Below are positions 1 through 7,920 of a stretch of DNA of 64,000 bases, piece by piece. The notes under the pieces are model-generated. The model did not search any database. It was given only the letters and a program-made list of their open reading frames with translations, and was not told where the DNA came from. The DNA is taken from assembly GCA_013397455.1 (NCBI GenBank), contig VYZB01000326.1, positions 273,310-337,309 of the forward strand. The letters are read 5' to 3'. Position 1 is the stretch's first letter. The number at the start of each line of letters is the position of its first letter. This stretch comes from Crotophaga sulcirostris (lineage: Eukaryota > Chordata > Aves > Cuculiformes > Crotophagidae). Made by a program: the position numbers and the translations under genes.

Positions 1-639
1 CTGAAAACTTGCCCAAAAGCACTGAATACCAACAGGAATGGCACCAACCCCCTCCTTGGCATCACAAAGAAAATCTTAATATTTTACTTTCCTTAGGGGA
101 AAGAGAAAGGATTGAATAGAAAAACTTCCTGGATCGTTGTCAGAAATACTATTGGAAAATGAAATCCTTGTCTTTCAAGATTTTCGGGTGATGTGATGGC
201 TTTGCGTGGTTCTACTGTACCTGGGTGTCCCAGCCCCATCGAGATTTGCTTGAGCAAGGGTGCTTTCAGAGAGGTTCTATTTTTTTTTTTGTAAAATTTG
301 GTGTCATGGGGGAGGCTGCTTTTAACTCCACAAGGTGGGTGTCTTCAGAGCTGCCTCTTTTTTGGATTGCAGTTGTCAGGTTTACACGCAGTTTAAACGT
401 GCCATATGTCTCTGGTTCAGCCGAGGATTTTAGCTGCATGCCGAGCATTAAGTGGAAAGAAATCCCATTAAAATCTCCAGCCATTGCTATGTGGTTGAGA
501 GGGTGTTGTAGGTCCTCATGAACCATGACCTACCTCACCATGCTGGTAGCTTGACCACAGGCTGGGTTTGCATATTCTTGGAAGGATTTTATGGAAGTGC
601 ATGCGGTGGAGAAAGGATTGGGAGAAGACCTGAAGAGAA
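1..639. other. Unannotated stretch
   Basis: No gene, CR1 or other repeat recognised. Short open frames on both strands lack domain features. Confidence 0.6.
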
Positions 640-1311
640 GAACTTGGGGTGCTGGGGGATGAGAAGGTCCATGTGAGCTGGTAACGTGCACTTGCAGCCC
701 AGAAAACCAACTGTGTCCTGGGCTGCATCCAGAGCAGTGGGACCAGCAGGGGAGGGAGGGGATTCAGCCCCTCTGCTCCACTCTGGTGAGACCCCACCTG
801 GAATCCTGTGTCCAGTTCTGGAGTCCTCAGCACAGGAAGGGCCTGGAGCTGTTGGAGCGAGTTCAGAGGAGGCCATGGAGATGATTCAAGGGTTGGAGCA
901 CCTCCTGTACAAGGACAGGATGAGAGAGTTGGGGTTGTTCAGCCTGGAGAAGAGAAGGCTCTGGTGAGACCTTAGAGCAGCCTCCAGTACTGAAAGGGGC
1001 TCCAGGAAAGCTGGGGAGGGGCTCTTGATCAGGGAGTGCAGGGATGGGATGAGGTGAATGGTTTTCAGCTGCAAGAGGAGAGATTGAAATGAGATCTTGG
1101 GGAGAAATATTTCCTGTGAGGGTGGGGAGGCCCTGGCCCAGGTTGCCCAGAGCAGTGGTGGCTGCCCCATCCCTGGAGGTGTTGAAGGCCAGGTTGGATG
1201 GGGCTTTGAGCATCCCTGATCCAGTGGGAGGTGTCCCTGCCCATGGCAAAGGGGATTGGGACTGAGTGGGCTTTAAGGTCCCTTCCAAGCCAGACCATTC
1301 CATGACTCTGT
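640..1311 (+). mobile_element. CR1 LINE fragment, 3' end, sense
   Basis: This 5'-truncated copy runs from the end of the reverse transcriptase ORF to the 3' tail. Recognisable segments include GTGTCCTGGGCTGCATCC, the coding remnant [13 protein letters not shown] in a decayed frame, GTTGCCCAGAGCAGTGGTGG and CAGACCATTCCATGACTCTG. The frame is broken and the copy is inactive. It is one of the longest CR1 copies here. Confidence 0.93.
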
Positions 1312-1515
1312 GGGAAGATATGTGCATGCATTTAGGGGATGAAGATGATGTTGGAGGTGCTACCTGGACATTGACTGCTAAACCAGGCCAGCAGTCAGGT
1401 GTCAGTTAGGAGCATGAGTCTCAGATTTGTATTTTCTGCCCAGACGAGCTCAAGCACTGCGATCAATTTGAAGAATAGGCTGTGCTTTTTTCACAATTAC
1501 CTCAGAGGGTTTGTT

Positions 1516-1540
1516 GTGGTTTTTATTTTTTTTTTTTTTT
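1516..1540. repeat. Poly-T tract
   Basis: TGGTTTTTA followed by about 15 T. Similar tracts occur at 4329-4347, 7134-7148, 7192-7209, 12122-12135, 17410-17434 and 44545-44573; poly-A runs are at 22348-22360, 59309-59323 and 59717-59729. Confidence 0.85.
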
Positions 1541-2059
1541 GCTAAATTCATGCGATAAAATGCATTAAATGTAACAGCACGGAAAATAAAAGTTCAGTTT
1601 GCTGAGAGAGCCTGATTTAGTGTGAAGATAAAACAAGATAAAACAACTGGAAAAATTAAGTGGGATAAATAAATTCTACCAGAGAGAAGACAGAGAGGGG
1701 AGAGCTGTGTGAGTGCTGTTGGCCAGACAGCGGTCAATCCAGCTGTGAATGGCTTTCCTAAATTTCATCTTGGAAGGGGGGTGATGCTTTGTTGTCCCCC
1801 TCTTCCCACATGCAGTTGGCTGCTCAGCTTTGTCCCAAGACTCCGAGATGTGGTTCTCCCTGCTCTGCTGCTTTGCATGGGGGTGTGTGTGCTCCTCCTG
1901 CCCATGCACGGTGCTTTCTGTGCAGGCTTTTGGGTGATGGAATGAAAATATTCAAGAGCAAACGGGAAAAGCAAGAAGGAGGGTGGTGGCGCGTGGGGGA
2001 AGAGGTGTCGGGATGGATTGCCAAATACGCTGGGTAAAAATTAGCAGCTGCAAGTGTGC

Positions 2060-2149
2060 AAGAAAAAAAAGGTGGAGAAGAGAGGGGATAGGGACAGATG
2101 GAGAGAAGGAGGGAGAGAAAGAGGAGGTGGGAGAAAAAGGGAGGAGGGT
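2060..2149. repeat. Polypurine tract
   Basis: About 90 bases almost wholly A and G (AGAGAAGGAGGGAGAGAAAG inside). Mirror-like purine runs of this kind can adopt triplex structure, but no function is implied. Confidence 0.8.
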
Positions 2150-2552
2150 ATAATAGTGCAGAAAGATATTAGTTAAAAATCTTATAGCCCCGAGCCCAGA
2201 CACCATCTGTACATAACAGGATAGCAACAAGACACAGCTCTCCAGATCCACCGTGGAGGTGTTACAGACATCGTGGCCAGGTAGCGTGGCCAAGATGCTC
2301 AGGATTAGAGATTTCACCTGCCCTGGGAGATGGGCTTTAAAAGACCCCTGCTTTCGGAAAGCGCTGAGCAGCTGTCTGCACGCCGGGCACTGGAGAGGAG
2401 CTGTCTTCTTTGAAGAACCTTGTCTGGGCTTTCCAGAGGGAGATCTGGAGAACTTCCACTTCCACCAGTGCTGGGAGGCAAACCCCTTTGAGCAAGGATT
2501 AGCTCTTTGATTAAACAAGCCTGTCCTCCAAGGACTGCTCTCCCCTACAGCT

Positions 2553-2588
2553 CTGCTGGGTTTTTGCTTTCTGCTGGGTTTTTGCTTT
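2553..2588. repeat. Perfect 18 bp tandem duplication
   Basis: CTGCTGGGTTTTTGCTTT occurs twice with no spacer and no mismatch. Confidence 0.95.
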
Positions 2589-3050
2589 CCCGGGTGCAGC
2601 TTTAACCCCTTCAGTTGTGAACAAGGCTGAATGGCTCAGAGACACCAAAGTTCATCTCAGGAAAAGAATAAAAGAGAAGAAAACTATTCCCCATTATCTT
2701 TGCCTTAAGGTTTCATTTTCTTTGCCAGCTGAGGGCTGTGCTTTCCCCTTTGACAAGGACAGGGTGGTTTGTTCACCACAGAGAAGCTGCTGTCCTGGGA
2801 TGAAGTGCACCTCACTGGTGCAGCTGTGTTCCTGCTTTTTAGCATTTCTCTGCCCAGGCAGGACATTTGTGGGAAGACCATAGGCTGTGAATATCTGTGT
2901 CTTGTTCAAAAGGAGTTAGAAGTATGCTTTGGGGCTCTTTTGGAAGAGGCAGTGTCCCAAAGGGTGCTCATGAGCTGGAAGGTGACACTTATTGTCCAAG
3001 TGTGTAGGGTCTCAGTTCCAGAGTCTTCCCATCCCTCTCTGCAGCTCATC

Positions 3051-3199
3051 TGGGAGTCCCGTCCCTGGAGGTGTCCAAGGCCAGGTTGGATGGGGCTTGG
3101 AGCACTCTGATCCAGTGGGAGGTGTTCCTGCCCATGGCAGGGGCTTGGAACTGGAAGGCCTTTAAGATCCTTTCTAACCCAAACCATTCTACGATCTCA
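3051..3199 (+). mobile_element. CR1 LINE fragment, short 3' end, sense
   Basis: It contains CCAAGGCCAGGTTGGATGGG, GATCCAGTGGGAGGTG and the tail CCCAAACCATTCTACGATCTC. Only the 3' UTR part remains. Confidence 0.9.
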
Positions 3200-5046
3200 A
3201 GGGAGCTGGATTTACTCCTTGCTGCACAGAGAGCATCTCAGCATGCCCTGAGCTTTGTGGAGAAGGGGAAAATAATCCAGGAGCTGCAGTGAGGGTGAAG
3301 AATAAGATCCAGGGTGGCTTTCCATAGGTCTCAGTGGCTGCATGCTGCACCCCATTGCTGCTGCTGAGCTGGTCTGCAGCCACTGGGCTCTGGTCCCTCA
3401 CTAATTACTTCCAGGCCTGTACTCTTGACATTTGCAAGCTCCTGATTAGAGCAACAAGGGAGAAATCTCTGGGGGAGATGGAGGCCAAACTACACCACTA
3501 ATAAAAGCTGAGATTGACAATTGCCTGGGAAGCGAGAGACGGGGAGGTGGAGGGACTCGTCCTTGCAGTCTCAGTTTCTTTCTGAGCCTCTGGGATGATG
3601 AGAGAAGGTCAGGGCTTGTTAATGTCACTGTGAGGAGCAGGATCTGCCACTACCATATGCCTGATGCCCCCAGGGCATGTGCCAGCCTCTTGAGTCCCTC
3701 TCAACCAGGCGATATTTTTAGACATGGACCTGAATTGAAGCCACCTGCATGAGTACCCCATGCAACCTCAGGTCTGCCTGGGTACAGAAGTGGCTCTGCT
3801 TTCGTGTCTGCTGAATTTGTGCTCGCATCCAGGTTTTGCAGCCACCTGGATTTCCAGTTCTTTTTCCCTTGTCCCATGTCCCAGCTTGCTCCCTTCGGTT
3901 GATGGCAGTGTTCTCACTCGAGGGTAGCATTAACAACAGCAATGGGGCTGGGAGGTATCAGTGATGGAGTGATCCAGAAGATTGGGGCAGGAGAGGCTAC
4001 TCTGGCTGCCTGCACCTGCTCTTGGATGCCTGAGGTTGCCTCCAGGGTGAGTGTGGTTGAGATGTATCTTCTGCAGTCTCCTGCATAGCTGTTCCAGGCT
4101 GTTGGGTCCTTACCCAGATAGGCAGGTTTCTGTTATGTAAATATGAATAAAATTCCCTTGCCATCCCTCTCCTTCCCCTCCCCGATGCCCCATATAAGCT
4201 TACCTGTGCCCAACTGTCTGTACAGCCGGTTTAGCTCTCTGTCTACCCACTGATGCCCTGCCTTTACATCTGTTCATGTAGCCACGTCTCTCCAGCCTCC
4301 TCAGAGGCTCTTTCTGAGGCAGACAGGCTTTTTTTTTTTTTTTTTTTCCACTTTAAATCCCCTTCCCTGAATTGCACTGGCTCTGGCAGGCTTTCTGCTA
4401 TGTGCACTCTACGTCTACAGCTTCATATCCCAAGGGGTAAACACCATTTTACCAGCAGAACTCCAGGTCCCTGCAGCATCCTCTACCCTGGAGCTTGTCC
4501 TGCTGCTGGATGAGGCTCAGCAGCACCCAGGGTCGAGCTGCCTTGCTGGTGGGGATCTGCAGTGGGTTTGTGCTGACTCCTCTCCTTTCTACTCCTGCTC
4601 CCTCCCTGCCAGCAGACACAATTCTTCCGTGCCAGGGTGGGAGCAGATTGGGAAGAAGACAAAGTGTCCTTCCTCCCCATCCTTCACCCCCCAAAAATGC
4701 CCAGCAATGCCTACTGGGAGGTGGGGGAGAAAGGGAAGCAACCAACCTGCATGTTCGGGGTTAAGCCAACTTTTTGGCAGCTGAAGAGCTTTCTGATGGA
4801 GAACTCAGCCTTGCTTTTCTCGGTGTTTCTCTCTGCTCCTCAGCTGTCCTATTTATCCAAGCTGCAATGAGCATCCCTCTGGTGCCTGCAGCCATCGCTG
4901 GTGCCGGGAGCCAGCACGCGTCTCTGCAGTGCTAGCCCGTGGCTAGTGGTGTATTTAGGGCCTCTGTGTCCCACTGACATATACAACAGACCTGCTATAT
5001 TGATAATTGGGCTTGGGATCACTGAAAAACCCTAGCAAAAATCTCT
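3200..5046. other. Unannotated stretch
   Basis: Apart from the poly-T at 4329-4347 nothing is recognised. Confidence 0.6.
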
Positions 5047-5150
5047 TTCACAGTTTCACAGTATAACCAGGTTGGAAGAGACCTCTGAGATCATCAAGTC
5101 CAACCTATAAGCCAACACTTTATCCATTTTAGCAGCCGTGTTAGGGTCCC
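5047..5150 (-). mobile_element. CR1 LINE fragment, antisense, decayed
   Basis: The reverse-complemented CR1 tail is seen as CACAGTTTCACAGTATAACC then AGGTTGGAAGAGACC and ATCATCAAGTCCAACC. This belongs to the tail type with GTTGGAAAAGACC rather than GTTGGAAGGGACC. Similarity fades after about 100 bases. Confidence 0.7.
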
Positions 5151-5764
5151 CAAATAGCTAAAATACTTCCACTGGTTGTTATGCTCCTCCTCTACCCCTG
5201 GAAAGGGCAGGTTCCCCGTGACATGTTCAGTAGAAGAGGCAGATGCCCTTTGGAGGAAGGCACCCAGCTGAGGTCCAGCCTCTCTTGGCTTGGTCAAGGG
5301 GAGGTGGCAGTGTGAGGTTGGTTTTCTTCTGCAGGCACTGAGACACCTCTGTCTGGATGGTCACTGAGGTCTTGGTGCCCTCAGTTGCTCCTTGAGGAGA
5401 TAAATCATGTTCTCTAGGTGTCTACAAAGAAGGAAATGTGTTGCTGATGCCAGCCTGGTGAGGTGGAAAGCCCTTGGGCTTTCTGCTGCAATGAACTCTG
5501 TGTCGGGGACTGGGGACAGCAGGGACAGGACAGGGAGATCCTCTGGAGCTCTCTTCTAACCTACATGATCCTACAAGGCCAACATGTAGTGGCAGGACAT
5601 TGTTTCTTACTGCCCTGCTTGCAGGCAGGCTCCCAGCCCTTCTCTGCTCGGAGAAAGTGGTCCCAGCCCTGCATTGAGTCAAGTGGGAGATGCATCAACA
5701 GGTGGATGCAGAGAAAGATGCAGTGAGGGACTTAGGTGGGCAAGAGTGCCAGCATCCTTTGCCT
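5151..5764. other. Unannotated stretch
   Basis: Nothing recognised between two CR1 copies. Confidence 0.6.
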
Positions 5765-6294
5765 TGTGAGCCCACCTGGAGTCCTGTATCCTGCTCTGGG
5801 GTCCTCAGTGCAGGAAAGGTATGGACCTGGTGGAGCAGGTCTGGAGGAGGGACACAAAAATGATCAGATATGGGGAACACCTCTGCTGTGAGGACAGGGC
5901 TGAGAGAGTTGGTGTTCAGCCTGAGGAAGAAAAGGCTCCTGGGAGACCTTATTAAGGCTGTTGAAGACTTAAAGGGGAACTGCAAGAATGATAGGGACAA
6001 AGTTTTTAGCAGGTCCTGTTGTGATTGGACAAGTGGTGATGGTTTTAAACTGAAAGAGGGGAGATTCAGTCTAGATATAAGGATGAATTTTTTTTCCTGT
6101 GAGGGTGGTGAGGCCCTGGCACAGGTTGCCCAGAGAGGTGGTGGCTGCCCCATCCCTGCAAACATTGCAGGCTAGGTTGGATGGGGCTCTGAGCAACCTG
6201 ATCCAGTGGAAAGTGTCCCTGCTCACTGCAGGGGGATTGGACTAGAGGGGTTTTAAGGTCTTTTTCAACCCAAACCACTCTATTATTCTGTGAT
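5765..6294 (+). mobile_element. CR1 LINE fragment, 3' end, sense
   Basis: The copy begins in the RT C-terminal coding part (GAGCCCACCTGGAGTCCTG) and passes through GGCTGAGAGAGTTGG, CTGAAAGAGGGGAGATTCAG and CACAGGTTGCCCAGAGAGG. It ends at CAACCCAAACCACTCTATTATTCTG. The reading frame is broken. It lies 160 bases before an antisense CR1 piece. Confidence 0.92.
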
Positions 6295-6379
6295 CTTGCC
6301 AGTCCCTGGGGGCTGCACCCTGAGCATCAGGCTGTGAAACAGTGCCTTGCATGAGAAAAGTCCCTTCTGCCACCAGGAC

Positions 6380-6780
6380 TGAAATGGTTAAAGGGGGGGT
6401 GGGGTCCCTTGGCTGGTGGGAGCTGGATCCCTCTGCCTCCGGGTCTGAAACAGTAGAATCATGGGATGCTTTGGGTTGGAAAGGATCTTAAAACCCATCC
6501 AGTTCCAACATCTCCCACTGGATCAGGGGGCTCCAAGCCCCATCCAACCTGGCCTTGAACGTCACCAGGGGTGGGGCAGCCACGAATTCTCTGGGCAACC
6601 TGGGCCAGGGCCTCCCCATCCACATTATGAAGAAGAAATGGTTAAAGGGGGGGTGTGTAGGGGGGTTTCCCTTGGCTTCAGAGAGCCCGGGTCCCTCTGC
6701 GCGGGGGCTGAAATAGTTAAAGGGGGTGGGGGGAATCCCTTGGCTGGTGACAGCGCGGTGCGGCAGGGGTTAAAGTGGGT
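6380..6780. repeat. G-rich minisatellite, about 70-78 bp unit, split by a CR1 copy
   Basis: Units begin with CTGAAATGGTTAAAGGGGG and continue with CCCTTGGCTGGTG and a CCCTCTGC stretch. Copies start near 6380, 6637 and 6708; a decayed partial copy (GGGGTTAAAGTGGG) follows near 6766. The gap between the first and second copies is filled by the antisense CR1 fragment at 6454-6636. Without the insertion the copies would be head to tail. The array borders the CpG-rich block. Confidence 0.6.
6454..6636 (-). mobile_element. CR1 LINE fragment, antisense, inserted in a minisatellite
   Basis: It shows GCTTTGGGTTGGAAAGGATC, CACTGGATCAGGGGGCTCC, CATCCAACCTGGCCTTGAAC and GGGCAACCTGGGCCAGGGCC, all reverse complement of the CR1 3' UTR. 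Minisatellite units lie on both sides. Confidence 0.92.
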
Positions 6781-7279
6781 GTCCTCGGCCGGGCTGGCGC
6801 GTGAAGCAGCAGCGGGGTGTTGGGTGCGTGCAGGGATGCGGGAGCCAGAGCGGCGGGCAGGGATGGAGCCGCTGCCATGACAACCGCGGGCAGGCAGCCT
6901 GCGCCCGCCCAAGGATGCTGCCGGCCAGCCGCGCCGCGGTGATGCTGCCCCGCGCCCCTCTTCTCGCCTGAACCCCTCCCCAGGCACCAGCATCCCACCC
7001 CCGGCCACCGGGCTGAGGGGTCTGCACTCCCTCTTCGGCTTCCCTGGCATCCAGCCGGTGGGGACATCGCCTGCAGCTCCACGGGGAAGTTTCGATCTTG
7101 CGACAGAATCGGCATTTTGGGAAGCTTTTGATTCTTTTTTTTTTTTTTCTTCTTTGTTTTCCTTCTCCCTTTATTATTCAAACAAAACAGCTCTTTTTTT
7201 TTTTTTTTTGCTCCCCCAGCCTGTTTTTATGGCCGACCTCCCTTTCCTGCCAGAGACACTTAACGTTTCCTCCTTGGGT

Positions 7280-7285
7280 TATAAA
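7280..7285 (+). promoter_or_regulatory. Possible TATA-like box
   Basis: TATAAA occurs in the context GGGTTATAAACTT, about 390 bases before the start codon. It lies directly upstream of a pyrimidine-rich leader. CpG-island promoters of this family are often TATA-less, so this may be chance. Confidence 0.25.
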
Positions 7286-7291
7286 CTTTTG

Positions 7292-7330
7292 ATGCCAGAC
7301 CTCCGCAGCGCGTGCCCAGCTGAATCCTAA
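7292..7330 (+). other. Short upstream open reading frame candidate (12 codons)
   Basis: ATG at 7292 opens a frame of 12 codons (MPDLRSACPAES) ending at TAA 7328-7330. It would act as an upstream ORF only if transcription starts before 7292, which is unknown. Confidence 0.2.
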
Positions 7331-7671
7331 AGTAGCATCTCGAGCAGACACACAGCTGTGACCTTCATCTCTTGCTCCGCACCTCCTCTCCTCCTCTTCC
7401 TCCTCCTCCCCCAGCCTTTTCTGTCCTCCTCCCTCACCCAAGGATACTGGGGACTCCCTCCGGATGCCGCTCGGCAGGCTCAGCGCTCGCAGCCTGCCTT
7501 GCCGGGGGCTCTCCTGATCTCCGTGGAGCTCCGCATCGCTCGCCCCGGTGGTTTTGCTCCCCCCCGTCCCCACACACACGCACCCCTTCTCCACCCTCTC
7601 CATCCTTTTCCCCCCCTTCTCGCTCCTGGTGGCCTTGGCGGGTGTGTTTGGAAAAGTCGCTGCTGGCCAGG

Positions 7672-7838
7672 ATGGGGGTCGGTGGGTGCTTAGCCCTGCC
7701 CTGGAGGTGCCTGGTCGTCCTCTGTCTCAGGCTGCTCTTCCTTGTGCCCGCAGGAGTGCCCGTGCGCAGCGGAGATGCCACCTTCCCCAAAGCTATGGAC
7801 AACGTGACTGTGCGGCAAGGGGAGAGTGCCACGCTCAG
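7672..7838 (+). CDS. NTM/OPCML: First coding exon of an IgLON neural cell-adhesion protein (neurotrimin/OPCML type), partial
   Basis: This exon encodes 55 codons plus two bases of an IgLON protein. IgLONs are GPI-anchored neuronal surface proteins with three Ig domains that mediate homo- and heterophilic adhesion and affect neurite growth. Residues 1-28 form a signal peptide with a hydrophobic core ([16 protein letters not shown]). The mature start [16 protein letters not shown] and the segment [13 protein letters not shown] match the conserved N-terminus of NTM and OPCML as I remember it, leading into the first Ig domain. N44-V45-T46 is an N-glycosylation sequon. The ATG has a strong context (A at -3, G at +4). 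The next upstream stop in frame is TAG at 7333, with no ATG between. The exon ends inside an Arg codon (phase 2) at CTCAG|GTAGGA, as expected for IgLONs, so the first Ig-domain cysteine lies in the next exon, outside the window. NTM and OPCML are adjacent paralogues nearly identical here, so I cannot decide between them. Confidence 0.92.
7752..7753 (+). promoter_or_regulatory. Candidate internal splice acceptor (start of the shared IgLON exon)
   Basis: Within the coding exon a pyrimidine-rich run (CTCTTCCTTGTGCCCGCAG) ends in AG just before the bases encoding GVPVRSG. Mammalian NTM and OPCML are known to use an alternative upstream first exon joined at exactly this residue. Splicing here would give a phase 1 junction (one upstream base plus GA makes the Gly codon). 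The downstream-promoter isoform would read through this site uncut. The upstream exon is not recognised in the window. Confidence 0.6.
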
Positions 7839-7846
7839 GTAGGAGC
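7839..7846 (+). promoter_or_regulatory. Splice donor of the IgLON coding exon
   Basis: The sequence CTCAG|GTAGGAGC fits the donor consensus at the place where IgLON genes split the Arg codon ahead of the first Ig domain. It is followed within about 10 bases by G-runs, a common intronic splicing-enhancer context. Confidence 0.85.
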
Positions 7847-7850
7847 AGCG

Positions 7851-7920
7851 GGGGTTCTACCTTGGCTTGGGGGGGGNGGGGGTTCTACCTTGGCTTGGGG
7901 GGGGTGTTGGGGGGGGGGTG
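7851..7920. repeat. G-rich 28 bp tandem repeat with an unresolved base (N at 7877)
   Basis: The element GGGGTTCTACCTTGGCTT plus a G-run occurs twice with a period of 28 (TTCTAC at 7855 and 7883) and runs into further G8 and G10 tracts. The N sits in the first G-run. On the plus strand the sequence could form a G-quadruplex. It starts 12 bases after the splice donor. Confidence 0.75.

Larger units (their letters stand above)
1312..3050. other. Unannotated stretch with simple repeats
   Basis: Holds the poly-T at 1516, the purine tract at 2060 and the 18 bp duplication at 2553. A 188-codon minus frame across the purine tract is compositional. Confidence 0.6.
6740..7700 (+). promoter_or_regulatory. 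CpG-rich 5' region, probable promoter and 5' UTR of the IgLON exon
   Basis: From about 6740 the sequence turns strongly GC- and CpG-rich (GCGCGTG, GAGCGGCGGG, AGCCGCGCCGCGGTG around 6800-6940), unlike anything else in the window. This continues, with two poly-T interruptions at 7134-7148 and 7192-7209, into a pyrimidine-rich leader (7370-7440, 7555-7630) just before the ATG. No strong TATA-initiator pair is obvious. The transcription start is not determined here. Confidence 0.6.

Noticed and set aside
1952..2518. 188-codon open frame, minus strand
   Set aside because: Much of it is the complement of a polypurine tract, giving Ser/Pro/Leu-rich low-complexity sequence. No domain is visible.
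7336..7671. In-frame open extension upstream of the IgLON start codon
   Set aside because: It contains no ATG, is pyrimidine-rich 5' leader in character, and the ATG at 7672 has a strong context and starts a proper signal peptide.
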